Positions 33,239-41,536 of a DNA stretch of 64,000 bases are shown in pieces (within the stretch, counting starts at the first letter, position 1; each line of letters opens with the position of its first letter). The notes below the pieces were generated by a model. That model worked only from the letters and a program-made list of their open reading frames with translations. It did not search any database and was not told the DNA's origin. Origin of the DNA: Nocardia speluncae NBRC 108251 (GTDB lineage Bacteria; Actinomycetota; Actinomycetes; Mycobacteriales; Mycobacteriaceae); contig NZ_BDBZ01000037.1 in NCBI RefSeq assembly GCF_001613245.1, forward strand, positions 62,001 to 126,000, in the 5' to 3' direction. The position numbers and the translations under genes are program-made.

Positions 33239-34888
33239 ATGCTGAGTATCACCGCCGACGCCGCACAGGTCGCGCAAACCTACGGGCTCGATGCGCGCAA
33301 GAGCCTGCTCTTCTCCGCGATCCGCCTCGATTCCTATCCGCTTGTGGCCCCATTGATCGCGCGAACGGACGAGGAGGAATTTCTGCTCGTCCGGCAGCAG
33401 GAGCAGGGCAATGCCTTGTCGGCCGGGGTCCCGAAAGACCGGATCAAGTTCTACGCCCCCTGGGTGACCATCGATCCCCGGATCGTCGCCGATACACCCG
33501 CCGCAGCTTCACTCACCGACCTGGTTCGCGAACTCGCCGGGAATTCGGGTGTACGCCTGGCAGCGGATGTCGCCTACAGCCATTACCTCGCACTGTCCGG
33601 GTCGGTGGACCTGACCGTTTCCGACCGGGCCCCCACCCCGGTCACCGCCTACGAGATCGATACCGACGAAGTACTCGGCCGGTTCGCGGCGTGGCGCGCG
33701 ACCGGGGTAGAGACCGCTCGGCGGCTCATCGACGGTGTCGAACATCTCGCGGGCCTGGACAAGGAGTTCACCACCACCGAGGACAGCAGGTACTCGGGGC
33801 TACGCTCCCTGGCCGACGACCGCTCGCTGGACGCACTACTGCTCGCCGCGCCCCCGAACTTCACCGAGGCGACCGGTTTCGCCCAACCGGACGGCGCTGT
33901 TGCCGTGTGGCTGGCGGGCTCCGAGAAGCTGCTGGTGCTGATCCCCGAAGGCGGTGCCGCCGTGCCCGGTGCACCGGTCGGGCGATTCCCGTCCGCCGGT
34001 GCGGCGGTGCGGGAACTCGCCCGCGGCCCGCGCACCGGTGTGGAAGACGAGTGGATCGGTATCGGTCTGGCACGCGAACTGGAGCGCGCGCATGCGGAAC
34101 TCGTACCGGTATCGCGTGACCTCGGGCATTGGCGCGATATCCGCGATCACGAAGACCTCGCGTTCCAGGTCATCGCCGCGCGGGTGAGCGTCTTCGCGAT
34201 CGAGGAGGCACTGGCCTGGGCGGAAGCGGGCCTGGACGCCGGGCGTTCGTTCTCCGAACTCGATATCTACTCCGTCTACCTGGACAAGATCGCCGAATTC
34301 CGCACGGTGAACGGGGTCGCAGTCGGTGTGGAACCGTATTTCACCAATCTGCACTCGTCCAACCGGATGCTCTTCCCCGGGCCGCCGGTCGATTACCCGA
34401 TCAACGCGGAGACGACCTGCATCCAGCTCGATGCCGGGGTGCGCATCGTCTGCGACGGGGTCACGGTGGCCACCTCGGATATGGCCCGTTCGCTACCGCG
34501 TACGCCCGCCGCCAGGGAGGCATACGCCTTTTTCTTCGATGTGGTCCGGGAAGGCATCATCGGGCAACTGGCGCCGGGCGTGATCTGCGAGGACGTCCAC
34601 GAGGGAACCCTGCGTTATCTGGCCCCCCACCTCGACCGGATGGTGGAGATCGGCATGCTGGGAACGGATATCGACTTCGATACCGAATACCGCAAACGCA
34701 ATGTCGGACATCTCATGGGCAAGCAGGAGTCGTTCGCGAACGAACTGCGGCCCGGTTATAAGCATGTGCTCGATATCGGCTCCTACGGCGCTGCCGAAAT
34801 CCCTTGGCGCTACGAGGATGCGGCCATCGGTACCGAGGATCTGTGGTATATCGGGCACGATCGCACCTACATCGTGAGCAAGCGATGA
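33239..34888 (+). CDS. M24-fold metallohydrolase, non-canonical (creatinase/prolidase superfamily)
   Basis: A 549-aa protein (ATG 33239 with GAGGGA upstream). Residues 1-290 form a long N-terminal region, and the C-terminal 'pita-bread' domain carries Asp398 (LDAG), Asp414 (TSDMARS), His491 (VGHLMG) and Glu526 (YEDAA) in the order of M24 metal ligands. The fourth ligand, normally Glu in a VEPG turn, appears to be Asp512 (LDIG). The auxiliary His that normally follows the metal His (as in HWLGLDVH) is Q-E instead. A standard aminopeptidase P or prolidase is therefore unlikely; creatinase, ectoine hydrolase or DddP show that this fold is reused for other small molecules. Confidence 0.8.
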   Translation: MLSITADAAQVAQTYGLDARKSLLFSAIRLDSYPLVAPLIARTDEEEFLLVRQQEQGNALSAGVPKDRIKFYAPWVTIDPRIVADTPAAASLTDLVRELAGNSGVRLAADVAYSHYLALSGSVDLTVSDRAPTPVTAYEIDTDEVLGRFAAWRATGVETARRLIDGVEHLAGLDKEFTTTEDSRYSGLRSLADDRSLDALLLAAPPNFTEATGFAQPDGAVAVWLAGSEKLLVLIPEGGAAVPGAPVGRFPSAGAAVRELARGPRTGVEDEWIGIGLARELERAHAELVPVSRDLGHWRDIRDHEDLAFQVIAARVSVFAIEEALAWAEAGLDAGRSFSELDIYSVYLDKIAEFRTVNGVAVGVEPYFTNLHSSNRMLFPGPPVDYPINAETTCIQLDAGVRIVCDGVTVATSDMARSLPRTPAAREAYAFFFDVVREGIIGQLAPGVICEDVHEGTLRYLAPHLDRMVEIGMLGTDIDFDTEYRKRNVGHLMGKQESFANELRPGYKHVLDIGSYGAAEIPWRYEDAAIGTEDLWYIGHDRTYIVSKR

Positions 34889-34980
34889 CAGTGCCGGATC
34901 CGCTCATACACAACGGGTTCCACCTCTCCCCGCTCTCGCGTGGCATCACGCGCGCGCACGTCGAATCGGAAACACCATGA
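34885..34980 (+). CDS. 31-codon ORF overlapping both neighbours by 4 bp
   Basis: The reading frame starts in the ATGA that ends the M24 gene (ATG 34885-34887) and stops in the ATGA that begins the RidA gene (TGA 34978-34980). It encodes MTVPDPLIHNGFHLSPLSRG plus 11 residues. It exactly bridges the only gap between the two genes with 4-bp overlaps on both sides, the pattern of translational coupling. It could be a small protein, a degraded remnant, or a device that carries ribosomes to the RidA start, which has no strong ribosome-binding site. The peptide matches nothing I know. Confidence 0.45.
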   Translation: MTVPDPLIHNGFHLSPLSRGITRAHVESETP

Positions 34981-35441
34981 CCGATATGAAAGAACGGCTC
35001 GATGCGCTCTCGCTCGAGCTTCCCGTCCTGGGCCCGCCGCGTTACGCATACGAGGCGACCACGCGCTGGGGCGAAATGTTGTGGATCTCGGGACAGATCT
35101 CACGAACCGCCACGGGAGAAATCCTGCGCGGCCGCGTCGGTGATACCGCAACCGTCGAGGACGGTATCGCCGCGGCAGAAACCGCCGCCCTGAACCTGCT
35201 GGCACGGATGAACGACGCCGTCGGGTCGGCGAATATCCGGCAGATCCTGAAACTCGATATTTATATCGCGAGCTCGCCGGAGTTCGTGGACCAACCGACG
35301 GTGGCCGACGGGGCCTCCCGGCTTCTGCGAAACGTTCTGGGCGACGCCGGCCGGCATGCACGCACGGCGCTGCCGACCCAGGTGCTGCCCCAGGGCGCGC
35401 TCGTGGAACTCGATGCCACAGTGGCTGTCCGGGCGGACTGA
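34977..35441 (+). CDS. RidA family (YjgF/YER057c/UK114) protein
   Basis: A 154-aa RidA-fold protein: LGPPRYAYEATTRWGEMLWI with GQIS, GDTATVEDGIAAAETAALNLLARMNDAVG, ILKLDIYIASSPEFVDQP and the C-terminal ARTALPTQVLPQGALVELDA. The last segment carries the Arg that in RidA contacts the carboxylate of 2-aminoacrylate and other enamines or imines. Members deaminate reactive enamine intermediates. In this operon that suggests a nitrogen-containing substrate whose breakdown passes through an imine. It is the last gene of the operon, followed by a terminator hairpin. Confidence 0.9.
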   Translation: MTDMKERLDALSLELPVLGPPRYAYEATTRWGEMLWISGQISRTATGEILRGRVGDTATVEDGIAAAETAALNLLARMNDAVGSANIRQILKLDIYIASSPEFVDQPTVADGASRLLRNVLGDAGRHARTALPTQVLPQGALVELDATVAVRAD

Positions 35442-35501
35442 CCGCACACTCGGCACCTCCTGCACATCACCACCGTCCGGTACCCCCGCGGCACTCGGAC
35501 G

Positions 35502-35531
35502 GGCCCCGGCCGGATGAGGGCGGCCGGGGCC
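35502..35531. terminator. bidirectional terminator closing the kdgD-RidA operon
   Basis: Perfect 11-bp arms GGCCCCGGCCG (35502-35512) and CGGCCGGGGCC (35521-35531) with an 8-nt loop. It lies 60 bp after the RidA stop and before the stop of the convergent MerR gene at 35608. Confidence 0.75.
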
Positions 35532-35607
35532 TTGCGGGTTCCTCGTGCCGGTGCCGGATCCGCCTGCGCAGCGGGTCCGGCAAGCGCGCCGAGGCATGCT
35601 CGGTAGG

Positions 35608-36333
35608 TCAGCCGGATCGCAACCGCACCAGCCGGATATTCAACTCGTGCAGAACCCGCAGCTGCGCCATGTTGTACAGCGAGAACATCGCTTGCGCGAT
35701 CGTGTCCTCGGCGTTTTTCGCACCACCCGGCGCGTCCGCCGCCAAGTCCTTCCACTCCGGGTACTTCTCCCTGCTCCGCAGGACCGCGGACACCATCCGC
35801 TCGGCGAGGGATTCGATCACGGCGGCCTCGGCGCCGGCGGGCAGGTTCTCGAATTCGACGTCGACCGAATCCCGGTCGGCGAGCATCTCCTGGAGCACCT
35901 CGAGGGCGCGGTCACTGAGGACGGTCGAATAGACCATGAGCATCGATTGGTGCGCCTCGGGGACGCCCTGCGCGATCGTCGGCGCGAAAGCCGGCGGCAT
36001 ATGGGCAGGCGTGCGATGACGCATGAGCACGGCCAGTTCCGCTCGGATGCGGTTCAGCCGATCGACCGTTGCTTCCAGTTCCCCGTCCAGCACCCGAAGC
36101 GCCTGGTCCGACTCGTCCTCTGCCTGCCCCGGCGCCGGTACCTGCGATAACGGCACACCTAGCTCGGTCAATCGTTTGATCTGCAACAGCCGGATCAGGT
36201 GCGGGATTTCGTACTGTTTGTATCCGTTCGACCGGCGCTCCGGCTCGTCGAGCAACCCGATCTCGTGGTAATAGCGGATGGCTTTCACGGTCGAACCCGC
36301 CAGTTCGGCGAGTCGCCGGGTACTCCACGCCAC
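35608..36333 (-). CDS. MerR-family transcriptional regulator
   Basis: A 241-aa regulator with a GTG start at 36333 behind GGAGG. The MerR HTH reads WSTRRLAELAGSTVKAIRYYHEIGLL with wing SNGYKQYEIPHLIRLLQIKRLTELGVPLSQV. A long coiled dimerisation helix (DGELEATVDRLNRIRAELAVLM) follows, then a roughly 130-residue helical C-terminal domain with no recognised ligand site. It belongs to the actinobacterial subgroup found beside transporters or hydrolases. Next to it on the same strand is a secreted hydrolase gene, 62 bp upstream. Confidence 0.88.
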   Translation of the reverse strand: MAWSTRRLAELAGSTVKAIRYYHEIGLLDEPERRSNGYKQYEIPHLIRLLQIKRLTELGVPLSQVPAPGQAEDESDQALRVLDGELEATVDRLNRIRAELAVLMRHRTPAHMPPAFAPTIAQGVPEAHQSMLMVYSTVLSDRALEVLQEMLADRDSVDVEFENLPAGAEAAVIESLAERMVSAVLRSREKYPEWKDLAADAPGGAKNAEDTIAQAMFSLYNMAQLRVLHELNIRLVRLRSG

Positions 36334-36395
36334 TGCTACCTCCTCGTCTGCCGCGGTCCTACGTTCTCCCCCGGCCCGAACCCTTCCCGCAGTGC

Positions 36396-37889
36396 TCAGT
36401 CCGCCTTATCGCAGGTTACGTCCTGCTCGGGGAGGGTGCCGTCCACCAGGTAACCGGTGGCCACCTCCGCCGCGCAAGGGTTGGTACCGAGGACGTAGAC
36501 CCCGTGCCCACTCCCGTCGACGGTCACCAGCCGGGACCGTTCACCGAACTTCTCGTCGAGCAACTCGCCCCCGCGCAGCGGTGTGACCGGGTCGCGCCGG
36601 TTCTGCAGGATGAGGACATCGGCCGGGCCCTCGGCATCGAGCCGCACCGGCGGTTCCGACGGTCCGAGCTGCCAGTAGGCGCAGGGCGTGATGTTCGCCG
36701 CGGCCGCCCCGTAGAGGGGATACCGCTCGCGGTCCTCGGCGACGGCGCGGCGGTAGGTCTGGACGTCCTCCGGCCATTCGACGTCGTTGCAGGTCACCGC
36801 GAGAAAGACCGACCAGGCGTTATCGCTCGGTGAAGGTGCGCCCGTACCCGGCGGCCGACCGGCCGCGGGCCCCGCACTCCCGGTGTCGAGCAGCGTGCGC
36901 CAGCTCTCCGCCGCAGGCTCGTACAGCGCCTCTCGATAGAGCGTGAAGAAGGTGCCGAACCGGAAGAGGCCGCCGTCCATTCCATCCACCGGATTCCTGT
37001 CGAGGCGCTCGGCAAGAGTGAAGTAGGTCTCGCGCACCTCCTCGGGTGTGCGGCCCAGACCGTAGGTATCGTGCCGCGCGGCAGCCCATTTCGCGAAATC
37101 GGGGAAAGTCTCCTCCATTCCCCGGCCGTACCGGCGCATCCCGTCGTGGTCGAGGAAGGTGTCGCCGATATTGCTGTCGAGCACGATCCGATCGGCACGC
37201 TCGGGAAACATGGACGCGTATGCGGCCCCCAGTGCGGTGCCGTAGGAGTAGCCGAGGAAGCTCGCCTTCTCCTCACTCAGTGCGGCGCGGATCCGGTCCA
37301 GGTCACGGGCCATATTCGCCGTCGACAGCTGCCGCAGCAGGCCCTCGTGGCCGTTGGCCGCGCACTGTTCGGCAACCCCCTGGGCTGTCGCGGCCCGCTC
37401 GGTGACCGCCGCATCGTCCACCGCATACGGCGGGATATTGCCGAAGTACGCCTGGTCATCGGTGAAACCACAGCTCACCGGAGCCGAATGCCCTACCCCG
37501 CGAGTGTCCATTCCGATCAGGTCGTAGCTGTCCAGGACGCCGGCCGGCAGCCCCTGAGCAGCCAGAAAACCGGGCTGGTCCAGGCCGGTCCCGCCCGGAC
37601 CACCCGGGTTCAGCAGCAGCACACCGCGGCGCTTCTCCGGTTTCGTACTCGCCAGCCGGGAGATCATTATCTCGATCTGCGCGCCCTCGGGGTCGCCGTA
37701 GTTCAGGGGCACCGGCACGGTGGCGCACTGCAACTGTGGTGGGGCGGCCGCCACGTCCGCGGGGCAGGCACCCCACTGCATCGGCGCCGCGGGTTCGGCG
37801 GCGACCGGGGGCACACCTACCAGTGCCCCGGTGAGGCCGAGCACAACCATCAGGGTCGCCCCGCGGCCGACCTTCCGTTTCCGAACCAT
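36396..37889 (-). CDS. secreted alpha/beta hydrolase, tripeptidyl aminopeptidase-like
   Basis: A 497-aa exported hydrolase with a signal peptide (basic start, ATLMVVLGLTGALVGVPPVA). The layout is that of SlpD/SlpE/Tap-type S33 peptidases: WGACPADVAAAPPQLQCATV with PLNYGDP, oxyanion LLNPGGPGGTG, YDLIGMDTRGVGHSAP, nucleophile Ser in FLGYSYGTALGAAYA, then Asp in NRRDPVTPL and His in DGSGHGVYV with a C-terminal disulphide-type CDKAD end. It should remove tripeptides or act as an esterase outside the cell. GGAGG is 7 bp before the ATG at 37889. Confidence 0.9.
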   Translation of the reverse strand: MVRKRKVGRGATLMVVLGLTGALVGVPPVAAEPAAPMQWGACPADVAAAPPQLQCATVPVPLNYGDPEGAQIEIMISRLASTKPEKRRGVLLLNPGGPGGTGLDQPGFLAAQGLPAGVLDSYDLIGMDTRGVGHSAPVSCGFTDDQAYFGNIPPYAVDDAAVTERAATAQGVAEQCAANGHEGLLRQLSTANMARDLDRIRAALSEEKASFLGYSYGTALGAAYASMFPERADRIVLDSNIGDTFLDHDGMRRYGRGMEETFPDFAKWAAARHDTYGLGRTPEEVRETYFTLAERLDRNPVDGMDGGLFRFGTFFTLYREALYEPAAESWRTLLDTGSAGPAAGRPPGTGAPSPSDNAWSVFLAVTCNDVEWPEDVQTYRRAVAEDRERYPLYGAAAANITPCAYWQLGPSEPPVRLDAEGPADVLILQNRRDPVTPLRGGELLDEKFGERSRLVTVDGSGHGVYVLGTNPCAAEVATGYLVDGTLPEQDVTCDKAD

Positions 37890-38159
37890 TTCCGAACCTC
37901 CCCGGCGTGTGTGACAAGAACTGCCTTGCCGACCACCACTGCACACCGTGCCCCCGGGGCAGGGTCAAGGTCCTGCGTCCGGCCCCGCAAATCGCGACCG
38001 CACCGTCATCGTCGCTGCCGCCGCCCACCATGCGCATTCGCAGCAACCCACTGTGCGAACGGCAGTCGGTGAAAGCTCACAACCCCGCATCCCCGCGAGG
38101 CCGGGTACGGTGGCTATCGCCCCCGATCACGGTGTGGTTCTCCTGCTGAGAAAATCTGG

Positions 38160-39713
38160 ATGTCATCGATGAATTCAACCGCCGAAAAACTTGCCGACCT
38201 GCGTAAAAGGCTCGAGATCGCGCAGGAGCCGGCCGGCGAGGCGGGGGCCGCCAAACGAGCACGTAAGGGCTTACCGTCCGCCCGCGACCGCATCGAGATG
38301 CTGCTGGATCCGGGTACCTTCGTCGAAATCGGCGCTCTCGTACGCAATCCCGCCGATCCCGACGCGCTCTACGGTGACGGTGTGGTCACCGGCCGCGGCC
38401 TGGTGGACGGCCGGCCCGTCGCCGTGTTCTCCCATGATCAGACCGTGTACGGCGGCACCATCGGTGAAATGTTCGGCCGCAAGGTCGCCGCGATCATGGA
38501 TCTGGCGGGCAAGATGGGCTGCCCGCTGATCGGTATCAACGATTCCGGTGGCGCGCGCGTGCAAGAGGCCGTGACCTCGCTGCGCTGGTACGGCGAATTG
38601 GCGACCATGATGGAACCGCTGTCCGGTGCGGTGCCGATGGTTTCGCTGATTCTGGGCAACTGCGCGGCAGGTGCGGTGTATCAGCCGATATGCACCGATG
38701 TCGTGGTCGCCACGAAGAGCGCGCATATGTTCGTCACCGGCCCCAAGATCCTCGAGGACGCCATCGGCGAAAAGGTGGATATGGAGGAGCTGGGCGGCGC
38801 CTACAACCAGGCCGCCTACGGCAATATCCACCACGTCGCCGAGGACGAGGCCGCAGCGTTCGCCTGGGTCCGCAACTATCTGAGCTATCTGCCGTCGAGC
38901 TTCTCCGAGCTACCGCCGGTCGTGAATCCCGGGCTGGAGCCGGCTGTCACCGAGTCGGATCTGGCGCTGAACGCCCTGGTCCCCGACTCGGACAATGCTG
39001 TCTACGATATGCACGACGTGCTGTTGCGGATCTTCGACGACGGTGAATTCCACGAGATCGGTTCGGCCGCCACGACGAATCTGATCACCGGTTTCGCTCG
39101 TGTCGACGGCCGGCCGGTGGGTGTGGTCGCCAATCAGCCGACGGTGCTGGCGGGTGCGCTCGATGCCAAAGCAAGCGATAAGGCCGCGCATTTCATCCAC
39201 ATCTGCAATGCCTTCGAGATCCCGCTGGTGCTGGTCGTCGACACCCCCGGATTCCTGCCCGGGGTGGAACAGGAAAAGCAGGGCGTCATCAAACGCGGCG
39301 GCCGATTCCTGTTCGCCTACGTCGAGGCCACGGTGCCCAAGGTGACGGTGGTGGTGCGGAAGGCCTACGGCGGCGGGTGGGCCGTGATGGGGGCCAAGGC
39401 ACTCGGTTGCGATGTGTATCTGGCGTGGCCCACCGCACGGATCGCGGTCATGGGCGCGGAAAGCGCCGTCGGCCTGACTCAGCGCAAAGTCCTCGACGCC
39501 ACCCCGGAGGATCAGCGTGCCACGCTCCGGCAGCAGATGATCGACTTCTACAACGCCACCGTCGCGACCCCGTGGATCGCGGCCGAGCGTGGCTATATCG
39601 ACGCCGTGATCGAGCCGTCGGCCACCCGGCTGGAGCTGCGGCGGGCGCTGCACCTACTCCGTGACAAGAAGGTCATCCGCTACCCGCGTAAGCATCATCT
39701 GCTTCCTCTGTGA
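38160..39713 (+). CDS. acyl-CoA carboxylase beta (carboxyltransferase) subunit, AccD4-like
   Basis: A 517-aa biotin-dependent carboxyltransferase. It is very close in pattern to mycobacterial AccD4 (STAEKLADLRKRLEIAQEP, GLPSARDRIEMLLDPGTFVE, LYGDGVVTGRGLVDGRPVAV, GGTIGEMFGRK, INDSGGARVQEAV, VVDTPGFLPGVEQEKQG, IKRGGRFLFAYVEA). AccD4 carboxylates long-chain acyl-CoA for mycolate synthesis, while relatives act on propionyl- or acetyl-CoA. Specificity here cannot be decided by eye, but methylmalonyl-CoA supply for the PKS is one possibility. No biotin-carrier subunit is adjacent. The start is ATG 38160 or 38169. Confidence 0.9.
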   Translation: MSSMNSTAEKLADLRKRLEIAQEPAGEAGAAKRARKGLPSARDRIEMLLDPGTFVEIGALVRNPADPDALYGDGVVTGRGLVDGRPVAVFSHDQTVYGGTIGEMFGRKVAAIMDLAGKMGCPLIGINDSGGARVQEAVTSLRWYGELATMMEPLSGAVPMVSLILGNCAAGAVYQPICTDVVVATKSAHMFVTGPKILEDAIGEKVDMEELGGAYNQAAYGNIHHVAEDEAAAFAWVRNYLSYLPSSFSELPPVVNPGLEPAVTESDLALNALVPDSDNAVYDMHDVLLRIFDDGEFHEIGSAATTNLITGFARVDGRPVGVVANQPTVLAGALDAKASDKAAHFIHICNAFEIPLVLVVDTPGFLPGVEQEKQGVIKRGGRFLFAYVEATVPKVTVVVRKAYGGGWAVMGAKALGCDVYLAWPTARIAVMGAESAVGLTQRKVLDATPEDQRATLRQQMIDFYNATVATPWIAAERGYIDAVIEPSATRLELRRALHLLRDKKVIRYPRKHHLLPL

Positions 39714-40029
39714 TCCCGGTAGCTGCAGCGTCCGGGTGATCCTCGCGGACTACCTCCGGATGCCGGAATTTCGGCGCGGGACTCCTCGACGCGATCGCGG
39801 GGGCTTCGCCGGGAATTCGCGTATGGCATAGGCCCGGCGCTGGTCGATATCCGCGCACTTCGGCGGGGGCCGGGCCCGCCCGGCAGGCGCCGATACCGGC
39901 CTCCGGGCCGCCGCCCGGGTGCTGGGCTGTCGCCGGGCATCGACGGCCGGTGCCCGGCTGTTCGGCTGCGGCGCCGAGTATTTCGGCGCCGCAGCACTGG
40001 TGCCTACCGCTGTCGAAACGCCGCTACTG
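39714..40029. other. 316-bp intergenic stretch with a terminator hairpin
   Basis: This lies between the convergent carboxyltransferase and desaturase genes. It contains one strong hairpin (39967-39993) and otherwise no open frame with coding character. The rest is GC-rich sequence with no repeat or promoter that I can support. Confidence 0.5.
39967..39993. terminator. perfect 11-bp hairpin between convergent genes
   Basis: TGCGGCGCCGA (39967-39977) and TCGGCGCCGCA (39983-39993) with a GTATT loop, 36 bp after the desaturase stop at 40030. Likely terminator, mainly for the minus-strand gene. Confidence 0.7.
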
Positions 40030-41094
40030 CTATGCGGCCGGCGAGCTGTCGGCGCCCCGCAGCGGCGCACCGACGCGATGCAGGTGCGTGAGCGCCTCCC
40101 GATACGAGGAGATCAGCCCCGTCTCGTGGTACGGCACACCGATTTCGGCGCAGTAGTCGCGGACGATCAACCGCGCGTGCCGCAGGTTCGGTGTCGGCAT
40201 GCTCGGGAACAGGTGGTGCTCGATCTGATAGTTGAGCCCGCCCAGAGCGATATCGGTCAGCACTCCGCCTCGGACATTGCGGGAGGTCAGCACCTGGCGG
40301 CGCAGGTAGTCGGGGCGTTCGTCACCGGTCAGGGTCGGCATGCCCTTGTGGTTCGGGGCGAATATGCAACCCATGTACACCCCGAACAGCGCCTGGTGGA
40401 CGGCGAAGAATACGAGGGCCTTATCCACGGGCAGGACCGCGAACAACGCGGCCAGGTAGACAGCGAAATGGGCGAACAGCAGCGCACCCTCGAGCACGCG
40501 GTTCTTGATCGACCGATTCCTGAGCGCACGCACGCCCGCCAGATGGAGGTTCAATCCTTCCAGCATGAGCAGCGGGAAGAACAGGAACGCCTGCGCCCGT
40601 CCGATGAGCCGGGCCGGCCCGCGGCTGCTTCGGGCCTGCTGCTGCGACCACACGAGAATGTCGGGCGCGACATCGGGATCGAGTTCCTCGTGGTTGGGAT
40701 TCGCGTGATGGCGGGTGTGCTTGTCCTGCCACCAGCCGTAGCCCAAACCGATACCGGCGTTGCCGACGACCCGGCCCATGATCTCCGTCGGCCGCCGCAA
40801 CCGGAAGACCTGACGGTGCGCGACATCGTGCATGACGAGCGCGACCTGGGCGAAGGTCACGGCCATGAATGCCGCGATGAGCAGCGTCCACCACGAATCG
40901 CCGACGAGGACGAACGCCACCCAACCGGCCACGAAGGTGAGCCCGACCGCGCCGAGCCGGACGACGTAGTAGCCGGGTCGCCGCTCCATCAGTCCGGCGG
41001 CGGAGATCCGGCGTAGCAAACGGCCGTAATCATTGTCGGCGCCGCGCCGCGTCGACCGGGGAGGGGGCTTTTGAACCAGGGCAGGTGTCGTCAT
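40030..41094 (-). CDS. membrane fatty-acid desaturase (linoleoyl-CoA desaturase / DesA3-like)
   Basis: A 354-aa di-iron membrane desaturase with the three His boxes: HDVAH at 89-93, HTRHH at 126-130 and QIEHHLFP near residue 300, with hydrophobic helices at about 45-85 and 180-235. The third box with Q-x-x-HH is typical of front-end or acyl-CoA desaturases. The protein is most like the stearoyl-/linoleoyl-CoA desaturases of mycobacteria that need an oxidoreductase partner, which is not encoded nearby. AGGAAG precedes the ATG at 41094. It adapts membrane lipids, presumably using O2. Confidence 0.92.
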   Translation of the reverse strand: MTTPALVQKPPPRSTRRGADNDYGRLLRRISAAGLMERRPGYYVVRLGAVGLTFVAGWVAFVLVGDSWWTLLIAAFMAVTFAQVALVMHDVAHRQVFRLRRPTEIMGRVVGNAGIGLGYGWWQDKHTRHHANPNHEELDPDVAPDILVWSQQQARSSRGPARLIGRAQAFLFFPLLMLEGLNLHLAGVRALRNRSIKNRVLEGALLFAHFAVYLAALFAVLPVDKALVFFAVHQALFGVYMGCIFAPNHKGMPTLTGDERPDYLRRQVLTSRNVRGGVLTDIALGGLNYQIEHHLFPSMPTPNLRHARLIVRDYCAEIGVPYHETGLISSYREALTHLHRVGAPLRGADSSPAA

Positions 41095-41473
41095 AGATCT
41101 TCCTGAGAGTCGGGACACCGAACCCACCTCCGCCCGGTTCGGCGACGAACGGCCGCATTCGAGCGGGGTTCGCAACCATGGGTACTGCTCGGTGCAGCGG
41201 GACGGGTGACGAATTCGATACCCCGAACTTATCGGCCGGATTCTCGTTGCGGGTAATCCTGCGGTATCGGAACGGAGTAGCACTCCGGTGTGAGATGGCC
41301 GGCCCGCCGCGGAACCCGGAACGGCCGCGGTGTCGGGCCGCTGTCCCGGCCTTCCACCACCGCGCCCATGCCGGCGGCCGGTCCGGCACATAGTCGGGGT
41401 GGTGTTCGCGCCACCCCGTTCCCGGCGGAGGACGGCCCTTCGGCGCTCGCATCGAACAAGGAAAAATCAGCAC
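41095..41473. other. intergenic stretch without a recognised gene
   Basis: About 380 bp between the desaturase start and the promoter of the His-rich gene. Frames on both strands are open for parts of it but show no family features. No hairpin stronger than background was noted. The desaturase promoter must lie near 41100-41200. Confidence 0.45.
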
Positions 41474-41502
41474 TTGCACATACCCCCTGGGGGTATTAAT
41501 GT
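41474..41502 (+). promoter_or_regulatory. metal-type promoter: CsoR-like palindrome forming the whole -35/-10 spacer
   Basis: TTGCAC (41474-41479) and TAATGT (41497-41502) are spaced by exactly 17 bp, and that spacer is the perfect palindrome ATACCCCC-T-GGGGGTAT (41480-41496). Palindromes with ATACCCCC/GGGGGTAT arms are known from CsoR-type copper repressor sites in actinobacteria. The downstream ATG is at 41537 with AGGAGG. A repressor bound here would block polymerase directly. Confidence 0.75.
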
Positions 41503-41536
41503 TTCCCATGTCGAACCAAGGACCCAGGAGGCCCAC

